Shown: positions 1-12,140, counted from the first letter of the stretch. The stretch is DNA of 64,000 nt from Globodera rostochiensis (GCA_018350325.1 JAEVLN010000025.1:310001-374000); one strand, 5' to 3'. Numbers and translations: made by a program. The notes: generated by a model not told the origin, from the sequence alone.

Positions 1-3000
1 ATTGTGCACATTCTGCAAGAGAATGTGTCCACTTTGGTCACGGATCAGTATGGCAACTACGTGATCCAACACGTGATTGAGCATGGACTGCCCAAAGACC
101 GGGAGCCTATTGTGCACATTCTGAAGGACGACATTATGAAGTGTGCACAGCACAAGTTCGCCTCCAACGTCATCTTGAAGTGTTTGATCTGCGGGACGGC
201 GGAGCAGAAAAAGGCGCTGTTCGACAACGTCTGTGGGGGGTGAGTTGCTTTTTGCATTAAATGTGTAAGGGACGTTTTATTTTTAAAGAGGGCTGCAGAC
301 GCTTCAAAATGTTCGACAATTGATGGCTGACGAATTTGGCAGTCATGTGATTCAGGTCCTTGAAAATTCATTGTGACAAATTAATTAGTTGAAAAGAGGC
401 AAAAAACTATTTTTGCTCTCTCTTCAAATTTGTCAATTCTTTCCATTTTTAGCCGCAAAACATAATTTAATTACTAAGTAGAAGCCCCTAAAATAGCCCA
501 AAAAATTGAATGAATAAAAGGGAAATTACCTATTTAGGAAAAAAAATTCAGAAATTTTTCGAATACGGCACGGACGATCAGAAAGCTCAGCTGGTGGACG
601 CATTGCGTGGCCACGTGTTGACATTGTCCCTGCAAATATACGGCGGTCCTGTGATCCAAACGGCGTTGAAATCGGTGGACAAAGCGTCACAAATTGAGGC
701 AAAATCATTTTATTTTATTTTTGCTTTTTGGTGGCAATAAATAATGTTTTAAAGATAATCGAAGAATTGACGCCGCGTGCGTGTGTGATTAAGTGCATCA
801 AAGATCATTATGGAAGCCATGTCATTAACACGGTGAATAACACCAATATACAACAATTATATAAATGTGTTGTTTGAGTCTTAACCGGAGCTCCCGGGTG
901 TGGGGGGTTAGCTTCATTGGAAACTGTTAAAGATTCTTTGCAGTTATTTGAATTCATCGAACCACAACGGCTTCAGTTTGTCGTTGATGCCATACTGTAC
1001 AGTCCATCGGATTCTGTACGTTTTTATCAGACTTTGTTGTTTGTTATCAAACAATATTGGACTATTAGAAAGCTTTAATCGAGTAGAAGATATGTTTCAA
1101 CTAGGGTTGCAGCCGGGGGGGGAGGGATCCCCGGTCAAACCGGGGACGGGGATACCGGGGACAGACAAACCGGGGATCCCCGTTTTCGGGGATAAGCAAA
1201 CCGGGGAACGGGGATCCCCGTACGGGGATGGGAAAAATCCATTTTTAGGGGTGGATTTTTGAAAAATTGCAATTTTTTGGGGGACTTTTTTTAAAAATCG
1301 AAATTTCTTCAAATTAAAGTGCACTCCAAGAAAAGGCTTTTCTTATGGCAAATATGCACTACAAAGATTTAATTTTTTGGTGAGGAGAGCCCGACGGTGC
1401 CGACAGGCGCCGTCGGGAAAAATTTTTGGATTTTGGTTAAGAAATTTCACCAAAATTTTGGCAAAATTAAGAATTTTGCTTCGAAATTTCAGAAAAAAAA
1501 GGGAAGACAAACCAATAGGCCACCCATTCACTTGAGTAGACTCACCTAAAAGTAGGGTTGGACAAGACCGGATATTATCCGGGTCCCCCGGATAGCGGTT
1601 CCACCGGTTCCTTGACACCCGGATACCGGTACCGGATAGTAATTTATGCCCGGATACCCGTCCGGATACCGGATAATTTTCGTTTTTTGAAAATAATAAT
1701 TAAAATTTTATAAAAAATCAAATTTTAAGCAATTTTTTCCAAAAAGTAAATAAACGCATAAAATAAATTAATAAAATCAAATACAATTAAGTGGATAGTT
1801 AATTTCATTTGTCAATAACTCTTCTATATCTGAAACAGGCTACGGTCAAACCATACCCAGGAATTTTTGAGGGGAGGTGGCTGATTCAAAAAAAAAAAAT
1901 TCGATTTTAAGTGTGCATTTTTTTGCTTTTTATTGCATTTTTGTTAAGCAGTTTTTGAGAAAAATGTTCGATTTTGTAGTGGTGAATTTTTGGTATTTAT
2001 TACATTTTTCTTAAACTTTTTTTTTTGAAAATTTAGATTTTGGTAAATTTTTTAGAATTTTTATAAAGATTTGTATTAAAATTCGATATTTGCCGTCTCG
2101 AATTTTTTTTGAGAATTCTGTTTTATTTTTGGGAGGAAGGGTCGGCGGTGCCGATAGGCGCCGCCGAGAAAATTTTGAATTTTTGACTCAATTTTTTAAA
2201 AGATTTGCAACCATACATTTTAAAAATATGGCAATTTTTTGAAGCTTTTAAGAATGGGAGGGGTCGGCGGTTTCAATTTAGACAAACTCGAAATTAGCGC
2301 AATTATAATTTTTAAAGAAAATTTGAGCAATTTGTTGAGAAAGCCAAATTTTTGTGAAATTAACTAATTATAAAAACTAATTAGTATTACAAAGCCCGTA
2401 TCTCTCTATTTAATTTTAATAGAAAATGGCAAATTGTCGCGCAAAATTCAAAAATTTTACTAGCGCTAACACCATCAAAAAAAAATCTCTTCGAAAAAAT
2501 ACCACCATTAGGGGTGCTTAACCCGCCCGGATCCAACCCCCGGATACCGGGTATCCCGGATCCTGGACACCCGGATACCGGTCCCGGATAATTTGTCCAA
2601 AACACCCGGATACCGGTCCCGGTTCCGGATACCCGTTCTTGTCCAACCCTACCTAAAAGTATTGAAATCTTTTGTAAAAAAGCACATCTCAAACAAAATT
2701 CAAACAGTAAATCAATATAATTATTAAAATTCCTGATGTGATGGCCATCTTTAGGGGTGCAATCCCCGCCCCCCCCCCCGGGATGAGGACCGGGGATCCC
2801 CGTTTTCGGGGATGGACAAACCGGGGAACGGAGACGGGGATGAGAATGGCCGGGGATCCCCGGTTTTCCCCGCCCCCCCCCGGCTGCAACCCTAGTTTCA
2901 ACATGTTTAAGCGGTTTAAAGCAATTCCATGGGCGGAATGTCCAGTGTGTGTAAGGTCGTCAGGCCTTGCGAAACTGCCAAAATTAGAATTTTTAGTTTA

Positions 3001-3434
3001 AACTTTTCTATGTATAATTCATTCTTAATTTTCTCCAAAAACTTAGTCTATGTTTACATATAGATTATATTAAGAGCTTTTTTAATGGTATTAATATTGC
3101 TTTAATTTAACAAGAGCTATAGAACTCCAAACTTTGTAATGGCTGAGTTGGGTTGACCCTTTAGAAATTTAAATTAGTTTTTGAAACAAACAAACAAAAT
3201 CTGATAAAACAACAGGTTGCCTCTCTGTCCCTCCATGAGTACGGTAGGCGGGTGATCGAATGTGTGCTTGAACACTGCACGGAACAGCAAAAGCGTCCCG
3301 TGTTGGAACAACTTGATGGCAATGTGTCCAAGCTGTTCAACGATTACAGCAACGCCCGTGCAGACAATCTTCAGCTCACCGATTTGGGCAAACACATCGT
3401 GGAGTTTGCGCAGAACCGGCGCTGTTCAATGTAG
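1..3434 (+). CDS. Pumilio/PUF RNA-binding repeat gene, 5' partial (gene P1)
   Basis: PUF proteins bind 3'UTR motifs of target mRNAs and repress or destabilise them in the cytoplasm. Visible exons: 1-239, 289-355, 552-698, 755-832, 944-1015, and 3216-3434 (stop TAG 3432-3434). Core helices are clear: DQYGNYVIQHVIEHG, DEFGSHVIQ, IYGGPVIQTAL, DHYGSHVIN, HEYGRRVIECVLEHC. The first exon carries one canonical N-Y-x-x-Q recognition helix; later ones (G-P-Q, R-R-E) depart from it. The 552-698 exon ends GAG followed by GCAAAA, a GC-type donor. A 1.8-kb hAT-type element sits between the 1015 and 3216 exons. The last exon decays after one good repeat and hits a stop, so this is either the tail of one gene or a degenerate copy of P2 (4152-7864). 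The gene begins before the window. PUF identity is secure; the gene model is not. Confidence 0.75.
1102..2894. mobile_element. Outer hAT-type non-autonomous element with 8-bp target duplication
   Basis: Terminal inverted repeats start TAGGGTTGCAGCC and end GGCTGCAACCCTA. They are flanked by a perfect 8-bp direct repeat GTTTCAAC at 1094-1101 and 2895-2902. An 8-bp duplication with YARGG-like termini is the hAT signature. Next to each terminus lies an array built from CCGGGGATCCCCG words (about 1115-1225 and 2765-2885). No transposase reading frame is seen. A second element (1553-2651) is inserted inside. Confidence 0.85.
1553..2651. mobile_element. Inner hAT-type element nested in 1102-2894
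   Basis: Termini TAGGGTTGGACAAG and CTTGTCCAACCCTA are flanked by a perfect 8-bp duplication CCTAAAAG (1545-1552 and 2652-2659). Subterminal arrays use a different word, CCGGATACCGG (about 1567-1672 and 2525-2640). It contains no coding frame but holds a copy of the dispersed CGGCGGTGCCGATAGGCGCC hairpin at about 2143. It inserted after the outer element did. Confidence 0.85.
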
Positions 3435-4151
3435 GAATTGCTGGGGGGGGGGGAGGGGGGAGAATTGACAAGTTTCGCGGTGAACGAGTTGAACAGCCCG
3501 GTCTGTCTCAAAACTAAGCGATTGAACACTAAAAAAGTGAATTTTGCCATTTTTCAAAAATTCCTTAACAAAAATGCACTAAAAACGAAAAATACACCCC
3601 TAAGGATCGATTTTTCAAATTTTTCAAAAAATACACCCCTGAGAATCGACTGTAAATGCCTTTAATTTGCATATAAAAATTTTTATTTCTCTTATTACTT
3701 CTTGCCCATTTTTGCTATATTTGAAAAAAATTTTCTCATATTTTGTCCATATTTTGCACTTTTTTGTCCATATTTTGCGATTTTTCATCCATATTTTAGG
3801 CCATATTTCGAGATTTTTTATCCATATAAATCGCCGCCCTACTAATAACCCACAAGTCCAAGAAAGTTTGGAAGAACGTAAACCCGCAATAAGGCTCCCT
3901 TTATATACATACGCCGCTTACCCTTCCATAAAGAGAGCGAAAAGGCCGCAGCGCGCGATGAAGTTTGTCAATATGATTCATTCCACTTTGTCCCAAATAG
4001 AATTTGTTAAGATGTCAAAAACGTATCGCGGAAGAAAATTCAAAAACAATTAGTTTTGCGACAGCATTTGGGGAATGCCCCCCCCCCTCCATTTGCAAGC
4101 GATGGATTTCTTTGAATTAGTTTTTTAGAATTCGCATTAACATTTTGCCAG

Positions 4152-7100
4152 GTTCATCCAGCAAAAGTTGGAGCATGCCAGTCCGACGGAGACGACTCAG
4201 CTAATGGACGCATTGCGCGGCCATGTGGTGACATTGGCCCTGCACAAATCCGGCTCTCACGTGATCCGAACGGCGTTGAAATCGGTGGACAAAACGTCAC
4301 AAATTGAGGCAAAAACATTTAATTTATTATTTTGCTTTGGCGCTGAAACAAATATTGAATAAAAAACAACTTTGTCGTTCTTTTAATTCGATTTTTAGAC
4401 TTTTTTGATGGAATATTCGTTTTCCGTGCCTAAGATTCGGCTGCTTTTGACTTAGGGAATTACGAAAACGATGCGATTTTACTTTTCTGTTTTTGACCCC
4501 CCCCCCCCCCTCTACTACTAGACTGATTAAATAAATGTAAAAGTAATTGTTTAAGATAATCAATGAGTTATCGACGCAAGTCCTTCTTCTGTCCCTCCAT
4601 GAATATGGTTGTTGGGCGATTCAATGTCTTCTTGAACACTGCACGGAGCAGCAAAAGCGTCACGTGCTGGAACAACTTCATGGCAATGTGCTCTCTTTGG
4701 TCACTGATAAGTACGGCAGCTTCGTGATCCAACACGTGATTGAGCATGGACTTCCCGAAGACCGGGAGCCTATTGTGCGCAGTCTGCAAGAGAATGTGTC
4801 CACTTTGGTCACTGATAAGTACGGCAGCTTCGTAATCCAACACGTGATTGAGCATGGACTTCCCAAAGACCGGGATCCTATTGTGCGCAGTCTGCAGGAC
4901 GACATTATGAAGTATGCACAGGACAAGTTCGGCAGCCTCGTCGTCTTGAAGCGTTTGATCTGCGGGACGACAAAGCAGAAAAAGGCGCTGTTCGACAACG
5001 TTTGTGTGGGGTGAGTAGCTTTTTGCATTAAATGAGTAAGTGACGTCACTTTTGGGACATAAATTGTTGAACGGTTTGCGACGTCGGTGCCGATAGGCGC
5101 CGCCGAGAAATTTAGGGATTTTTTTCAATTTGTTAAGAAAAATTGGTCCTTATTACATTGCGATGTTATTTCTCTCTTTACTTTTTCTACGCTAAGAAAC
5201 AATTAATTTTTTTTTTCAAAATTTTGGAATTTTGGTGCGAGGTTGTTATAGTGGGGAGTGTCCGAGTGCGGCGATGGGGGGGGGGGGTCTGACCCCCCCC
5301 CCCTTGCGCATGTATGGTTTTATTTTTAAAGAGGGCCGCAGACGCTTCAAAATGCTCGACAATTGATGGCTGCCGTATTTGGCAGTCATGTGATTCAGGT
5401 CCTTCAAATATTCATTGTGTTAGACTCGAGAAATCGCGTTAATTTACCTAAATTACATCTCGTTACCGTATAGAAAAAATTATTTGCCATATTTATTTCA
5501 ATTAGAAACGAGAGCATTAGGGTTGCACAGTACCGGTTAAAAACCGATTCGTTTAACCGGGTGAGACCCGGTTTTCGTAACCGGTTTAGAACATGACCGG
5601 TTAACCGACCGGTTTTTTCGGCTTATGACCACTGTTTTCCTTTTCCATCTTTTTTGGATTTGTTTCAAAAACGTTTGAAAATATTTTTCATTAAAAATAA
5701 TAAAGATATTTTAATTTTCATTAATTTGCTAAGTAATTTTCTAAATTTTCAACAATAAAATATTTTGAGCAGTGGAATCGAGACTTAATTTTGAGTGAGA
5801 GTCACGTTTAAGGATTTGGAACCGAGTCCGTGACTGAGAACTTTTTAAAACCCCGTATTTTCAAGTTTTTTTAATGCACCGAGACTCGAGAAGCAAGACC
5901 GATAAATGACCTTGAGAATCGAGATCTTGACCCAAAAACAGGGAAATTCTCGACTCGAGGCCGAGACTTTTTCAAGAATTTTAATTTAGGTTCAAAATCG
6001 GGAAATTAAAAAAATTTTGCAATTTTTATTATTAGTTTTTGGAGTGACCAGCGGTGCCGCCCGCCAGACGCCGCCGGACAAAACAAAATTTGTTTTTAAA
6101 CAGTTGAATTTTATGAGTGTCTTTTTGGTTTGCATTTATTTGTAAAGCAAATTGGCCAGCAGGAATACACGGGTTTTTGTGAATTTTGCTTTACTTTTTT
6201 GGGGGGTTGGGTAGTGCCGATAGGCGCCGCCGAGAACATTTGTTAAAAGATTTGCAACCAAATATTAAAAATACCGCAATTTTTTGAAGCTTTTTAGGAA
6301 TGGGAGAGTACGCGCCTGGTCATCGTATTATCAAAGGGTCGACCCCCCCCCCCCCCCCGGAACCCGATTAATTCCCATTTTTTTTTTGTTGTTTCAAATT
6401 TTTTTTTTGGAGTTTAGAGGTCGTAGAATCCGAATCTGATTTTCTTTCCGGCCGAATGTGATTTATTCAAAATTCCGATCAAAAATGACAAAAAAAAATT
6501 CAGAAATTTTTCGAATACGGTACGGACGATCAGAAGGCTCAGCTGGTGGACGCATTGCGCGGCCACGTGGTGACATTGGCCCTGCACAAGTGCGGTTGTC
6601 ACGTGATCCAAAAGGCGTTGAAATCGGTGGACAAAACGTCACAAATTGAGGCAAAATCATTTAATTTATTATTTTGCTTTTAATTCGTGTAACGATTGGA
6701 CCCCCCTCCTCCATTTTCTTTGGCGCTGAAACAAATATTGAATAAAAAACAACTTTGTCGCTCTTTTTAATCCGATTTTTAGATTTAATAAAAAGAATTT
6801 ATTTAGATACCTAACTAAGGCTCGGATTATATGCATTTTGCATATTTTTAGTCCAATTAAGTTTCGATGTAATTAGCTCAAAAAAAGATGTGTTGCGTTG
6901 GTCTTTTTCTTTTTTGACCATTTTGAAATTGCATGTTTTGCATATTTTGGCACTTTTTTGACTCAAAATTCTTTAACAAAAATGCAACCAAAAAACGAAA
7001 TTTTGCATATTTTGAGGATTTTGTAGCATATTTTGGCAAAAAAATGTTAAAAATGCATGTTTTGGCCATTTTTGGTGCATATAAATCCGAGCCCTATAGA

Positions 7101-7864
7101 TAACCAATGAGCTATCGGCGCAAGTCCTTCTTCTGTCCCTCCATGAATATGGTTGTTGGGTGATTCAATGTCTTCTTGAACACTGCACGGAGCAGCAAAA
7201 GCGTCACGTGCTGGAACAACTTCATGGCAATGTGCTCTCTTTGGTCACTGATAAGTACGGCAGCTTCGTGATCCAACACGTGATTGAGCATGGACTTCCC
7301 GAAGACCGGGAGCCTATTGTGCGCAGTCTGCAGGGGGACATTCTGAATAACGCACATCTCTACTCCATCTGCAGCGTAATCGAGAAGTGTGTGGTTTTTG
7401 GGACGACGGAGCAGAGAAATGCGCTGATTGACCAAGTTTGCGCGGAGTGAGTTTTTACCGGTAACCCCAAGAACTAAATTTTTACTATTTTTCTGTTCAG
7501 CAACGGCTCTGGCAAGCCGCCCTTGTTGGAAATGATGAAGTATCCAATCGGCAACAAAGTTGTGCAAAAAATGCTGAACGTTGCGGACTCTGCGCGTCGT
7601 CAGAAATTGATGTTGGCCATCAAATCTGCTCCGATTAAAAACACGGCAAATCGATCATCAAAGTGAGTTTTGTGAGTAGCTTTTCTGCGCTTTTTGCATT
7701 TCTTCATCAAGCTTTCATGGTTATCGATTTTGCTCACGGAATTATTTGAATGTTTTTTGAGGTTTAGATCGCTTAAGCAAAAGGGCGCGGGCGGCGCAGT
7801 CGCCGACAAAAAAGGAAGAAGCCGAATAACGGATAATGACGGCGTCCCTTTGATGATTGATTGA
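4152..7864 (+). CDS. Pumilio/PUF RNA-binding repeat gene with duplicated exon sets (gene P2)
   Basis: Predicted exons: 4152-4308, 4556-5010, 5332-5398, 6504-6650, 7100-7446, 7501-7662 and 7768-7864 (stop TGA 7862-7864). The three-exon set [ALRGHV..., INELS..., LQTLQN...] occurs in P1 and again here, and the first two exons appear a second time within P2. Recognition helices seen in order: KSGSHVIR, EYGCWAIQ, DKYGSFVIQ twice, DKFGSLVVL, AVFGSHVIQ, KCGCHVIQ, EYGCWVIQ, DKYGSFVIQ, YSICSVIEK and PIGNKVVQK. That is more than the usual eight repeats of a PUM-HD. The end matches a canonical PUF C-terminus (repeat 8-like GNKVVQKML, then a basic tail). Exons ending CAAATTGAG use GC donors (4309, 6651). 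The 5' end is uncertain: no initiator ATG is obvious before 4152, so P1 and P2 could be one transcript. Confidence 0.75.
5411..6480. repeat. Intronic repeat cluster between PUF exons
   Basis: Between the 5332-5398 and 6504 exons lie a TAGGGTTGCAC terminus (5518) followed by an ACCGGTT-rich array (about 5533-5615), CGAGACTCGAG-type words (about 5765-5965) and two versions of the GTGCCGATAGGCGCC hairpin (about 6050 and 6210), plus a C-run at 6346. No coding frame is seen. The matching right terminus of the TAGGGTTG element was not found. Confidence 0.5.
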
Positions 7865-9087
7865 ATAATTTATTTATTTATTTTTTGCTCGTAAATTGAA
7901 TTGCAGTGATAAAAAGTTTCAGAAAAATGTGTACTCAATCTCCATCATAATTTAATGACCAGTTTGTCCCCCTCCCCCCCCCCCCCCCTTTCATGCGGTA
8001 ATCGCGTAGACTTTACTGGTCATACAAAAAAAAAAGATTTAAGATGGTTTCACGCAATTTTGAGAGGTATTCGTGGGTTTTCGAGGTCGCTGGTCACGAA
8101 TATGACATTGACTAATCTATGATTTTAATATCTAAGCTTTTTTGAAAAAAATACAATTTTTTCGAAGTCGCTATAATGTTTTTTTTACTAAAAATTTCAG
8201 AAAATATGTTCTTTGATGCACTGATTACGAATTCGCCAATAGAAAACAAAAAAATTTCCTACAATTCTTGACTAAAAGGGCCCCCCCTATGGTTTTTGGC
8301 CAACTTCGAGGGGCTATAACTTTCTTCATAGTTGCGTCCGCGCTTTTGAATTTCTAAAACCAAGGTAAAATGGTTGTTTATGTACATTAACAATTTATTC
8401 ACTTAAATGATTTTGAATTGAATTTTTGTTGCTTCCAAATAAATGCTGACCATTTTTGTTGCCCTTGCCACCAATCCTTCCGTTTCGAGAAGCAACCCAA
8501 AACAAAATAAGCAAAATTTTGAATTAATCCGAATGCGGCCCGAAACTTCCGGCCCAAACTATGCGGCCCTAATTAAAGCAAACAACAAAAAAACAATCAA
8601 TGAAAAAATCAACTTTTAACATTTTCATAATGTATACATGAAAATGCAAGTGAAAAGTTACGTAATATAGTAGCTCATATTGTCTGAACTAGTCGTTCCA
8701 CTGATCAAAATTGTTTCCAGCGAGTCGGTACTGTACCACCCGCAAATGCATTATTAGCTGATCATCGTTCGGATTTACATTCCGATCAAAAGTCTCGACC
8801 AGATTTTTCAAGGCTAAATACATTGTTTATGTATTTTTGGGCTCGTGGCCTAGTCGAAACGCCCCGTGTCGGGTCCAATTCGTAAACACGAATTCAATCC
8901 TGCATGAAGCGTTCCTTATTTTTAGGAATTTTAACTGGGTTGATTACCGTCTAAAATATTGAAAAATTAGTTGTGTGGTTTAAAACGGGGCGCTCTAGAG
9001 AAAAACTTGAAAAAACAAAAATCAGAAATTACATTTCATTATCAAACTTGGTATAAACATTATCCCATCTTTTGATCAAATTCCGAT
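7865..9087. other. Intergenic stretch after the PUF gene
   Basis: AT-rich, no protein-like frame. A C-run lies at 7969-7988. Around 8840-8905 the + strand carries TGGCCTAGTCG and, about 45 bases on, GAATTCAATCC, loosely resembling tRNA A- and B-box promoters, as in a tRNA-derived SINE; no cloverleaf can be drawn. Nothing else recognised. Confidence 0.4.
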
Positions 9088-9615
9088 TCATTCATTCATG
9101 CATCCCAATATCCCCCCCCCCCCCCCAGCAGAAGTAAGCAGAATTTTCCAAAAAAAATTCCTTTTTTGAAAATTCATTTTCTCATCAGCACCGTTGGATC
9201 CTAAATGTTGTGTATTTAACAGCTTATATTTAGAATAAAAGAATAAAGGAACAAAAAGATCCGTTGAACCGGCTTCCGTTGACGTGTCGAACGTCGGACC
9301 TCTTGTTGTTCCTCCGGTTCGTGTCTGCGCGGCAAATTGTTCTCGAAGCGCACTCTTTTTCGGAGTTGCCTGTTGTTGGGGTGGTTCTTCCTGAATTGGT
9401 GATGGTTGGCGCTCCGGTGAAGGCGTTCGTGGGATTTGTTGTTGTTCGGGCCTTTCCTGGTAAGGGATGGGCTGTGAAATCCGCATTTGGTTTGAGTGGC
9501 GCGTCACGGTGGCTCGCAAATCCCGAGCCCAAACTTTCCAAACCACACCGGAACCTCCGACAACTTCACCCGGCAGCCACATTCGCTTGTTCTGCCGGTA
9601 GTTCAGGAAGAGCAC
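9088..9615 (-). pseudogene. gypsy polyprotein C-terminal tail
   Basis: LFLNYRQNKRMWLPGEVVGGSG is the GPY/F-like DNA-binding segment after integrase (here cited by its NKRMWLPGEV core). It is followed by a Pro/Gln-rich tail (PERQPSPIQEEPPQQQ). Beyond about 9230 the translation is probably read-through of non-coding sequence. Confidence 0.55.
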
Positions 9616-9902
9616 CCGGTCCCCAATGTTGAAGGCCGCTGGTGCGTGCCGTGACGTCGGTCAAATTGTCGGCACATTCGGTCGCGGTCCTGATGAAATT
9701 TGTCGCCCTTTTGTACCCCACTACCTGGCTTGACCAGTGACAAAACGGTGCGAATGGGTCGCACCAGGAAGAGTTCGGCGGGAGTTCTCCCTCGGAGGAC
9801 TTCGCTTGGCGTACTCCGGTAGGCCAAAAGCGAATTTTGCACCCACTCCTTGTCGTCCCGGGCACATTTCCTCATCTGCCGCTTTAGAATGTCGACGAAG
9901 CG
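9603..9902 (-). pseudogene. gypsy integrase C-terminal part
   Basis: In frame with the integrase core after the TAA at 9903-9905. It carries WVQNSLLAYRSTPSE and GRTPAELFLVRPIRT, typical of the end of Ty3 integrase. It then shifts frame near 9610. Confidence 0.7.
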
Positions 9903-10712
9903 TTAAGCTTGGCCGTTGCTCTGTGGGTGGAATGGCGGAGCGAATGTTTGCTTGATGCCTTTGCTTCTGCAGAATTGGGACAGTTCACTGGATTTGAAAG
10001 GGGGACCATTATCCGAAACGATTTCTTTTGGAAATCCGTATCGCGAAAAGAGCCACGTGAGCTGTGTGATCAGGAATGGCGCTGAAGTGGCGTTGATCTT
10101 GATCACTTCGGGCCATTTGCTGTGTGCGTCCACGACCACCAAATATTTGAATCCGCCGCTGCAGGGGCCTGCGAAGTCCATGTGCAGTCGTTCGTAGATT
10201 GCTCCTGCCGATGGCCACGGGCGAAGAGGGACTTTTGGCGGCGCTTTCGCTGCAAACGCACAGTCGGGACAGTTTCGCACCCACCGTACTATGTCGGTGG
10301 TGATTCGGGGCCAGTAGACGAACTGGCGTGCGAGACTTTTCATGCGCACCATGCCTGGATGGGTGAAGTGCAGGGCCTTGAGGATCCGTTGTCGCAACTC
10401 CGCTGGGATGATGACTCGGTCGCCGAACAACAGACATCCTTGCACTTCGGAGAGTTTGCTGCGGTGGACGAAGAAAGCGGAAAGCGGCGATGACGCGGCT
10501 TCCTTTGGCCAATGTGTTCGGCAGTGTTGCAGAACCTGGCAGAGCGTTTCGTCGTTTGCTGTGCATGCTGCAATTTCGTCCGCGACGACAAGCAGCTGGT
10601 CGATGTTTGCCTGAAAAACGTAGGCGGCAGCACTGAGGTCGGGCTCTGTCCGAAATTTTTGGTTGAAATGTACTTTATTTTGAAATCGTAATTCATCAAA
10701 ATAAGTGCCCAC
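9903..10712 (-). pseudogene. gypsy integrase: zinc finger and catalytic core
   Basis: The HHCC zinc finger is visible as H-x-T-H-P-G...NCPDC. The DDE core follows with MDFAGP (first Asp), VSDNGPPFKS (second Asp) and the FHPQSNGQA region where the catalytic Glu should follow. Exactly there the codon is TAA (9903-9905), so the core is cut at or next to the catalytic Glu. Homology resumes in the same frame at RFVDILKRQM. Confidence 0.8.
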
Positions 10713-10978
10713 CTCTGAAGACGTGAGGCTGTATAGATGGGAATCCCCGTTTTTGACCCAAAAATTGAAATTAGGAGTTTGTGATCCGTGAGCAGGGTGA
10801 ATGAGCGGCCGTACAGCATGCGATGGAATTTCTGTACTGCAAACACGAGGCCTAACGCCTCTTTTTCGATTTGGGAATAATTTATCTCGGCCGGAGTTAA
10901 CGACCGGGAGGCATGCTCCACTACCTTTTCACTTGAACGTGTGGGAAATGGTTGCACCAATTCCGTCTTTGCTCGCAT
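10713..10978 (-). pseudogene. gypsy RNase H remainder
   Basis: Continues RNase H homology after a frame break: ASRSLTPAEINYSQIEKEALGLVFAVQKF (split here as the ASRSLTPAE and EKEALGLVFAV motifs), then LLTDHKLL and the LQRWALILMNYDF segment that ends the domain in Ty3 elements. Another frameshift near 10710 separates it from integrase. Confidence 0.75.
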
Positions 10979-12140
10979 CTGCTGCGACTGTGATTGGCTT
11001 GTCCGGATCGTAGTGTGTCAAAAGGAGCTCTGATTGGAGTATCTGCTTTGCTGTGTCGAAGGCGTGTTGTTGAGCGGGTCCCCAATGCCACGAAACGTCC
11101 TTTTTGAGGAGTTCGTCCAATGGGGTTCGAATCTCCCGCATCTGTTTTACGAAACGGGAATAATAATTGATCGCACCCAAAAAGGAGCGAAGAGTCTGCG
11201 CGTTTGTTGGGGCGGGCATTGATTCGATCGCCGCTGAACGTGCTGGGTCCGGGCGTATGCCGTCCGCTGAGACGATGTGCCCCAGGAATTTGAGCTGTTC
11301 GCACATGAACTTGCATTTGCTCAGCCTGACCCGGAGACCCCACTCTTGCAGTCTGCTGAAGAATGTGCGCAGAGTGCTGCAATGGTCCTGGTGGTTGGCT
11401 GAGGCGACCACAAAGTCGTCTAAATAAACGAAAACGCCGGGGAGACCGGCAATTAACTCGTCCATTAACTTCTGAAAAATTGATGGTGCCGATTTGACCC
11501 CGAATGGTAATCGTTGATACTGGAACAGACCCCGATGGGTATTCAAACCGACCAGGTGTTTTGACCTTTCGTCCAACTCCACCTGAAGATAGGCATCCTT
11601 GAAGTCGATTTTGCTGAAAATGGACGCTCTGTGGATGGCATTGAATATGTCTTCGGGCCTCGGCAAAGGGTGCCGGTTCAACTCCAGCCGGTCGTTCAGC
11701 CCAGTTGAAAAGTCGATGCAGACGCGAATTGCGCCTGATTTCTTCTTCACGGCGACGATCGGTGCCGCCCATTGACTGTAATCGATTTGTTTTATTGCCC
11801 CTATCTCCAACAACCGTTCCAATTCCGCGTCAACCGCCTCACGGGCGCCGTGTGGTACGGGACGTGCCCTGCAGAATACCGGCTGTGCGCCACTCTGTAG
11901 GTAGAGATGGGCCTTCATTTTGTTGCAGTGGCCTAAACCGGGGCTGAAAGCGATTGGAAATTCACGTTTCAGCAGCGCGGTGAGCTCGTCCGCTGATGTG
12001 GGCGCTGAACATGTGGCCAAGACTGGTGGCGCCGTTGCGAAATCCAGTGTTGTTGCGATCGGTTGTTGCACTTTGGATTCGAACGCGCGGATCCATGGAA
12101 GTCCGAAGAGGTTGAGGACTCCATCAGGTGAAACGTAGCA
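10929..12140 (-). pseudogene. gypsy reverse transcriptase and start of RNase H
   Basis: Copies element RNA into DNA. Motifs in order: WAAPIVAVKKKSG, RVCIDFSTGLND, SKIDFKDAYLQVEL, LPFGVKSAPSIFQKLMD, the catalytic FVYLDDFVV (YxDD type), LGHIVSADGI and the thumb/connection YYSRFVKQM. It then enters RNase H at ITVAADASKDGIGATI and breaks at the 10929 stop. RT catalytic residues look intact. The rest of RNase H follows in another frame. Confidence 0.85.

Noticed and set aside
4568..5128. 186-codon minus frame opposite the PUF exons
   Set aside because: Antisense of strong PUF repeats; no independent protein features.
10921..11772. 283-codon minus frame overlapping gypsy RT
   Set aside because: Shifted frame of the RT; GC-rich DNA leaves shadow frames open.
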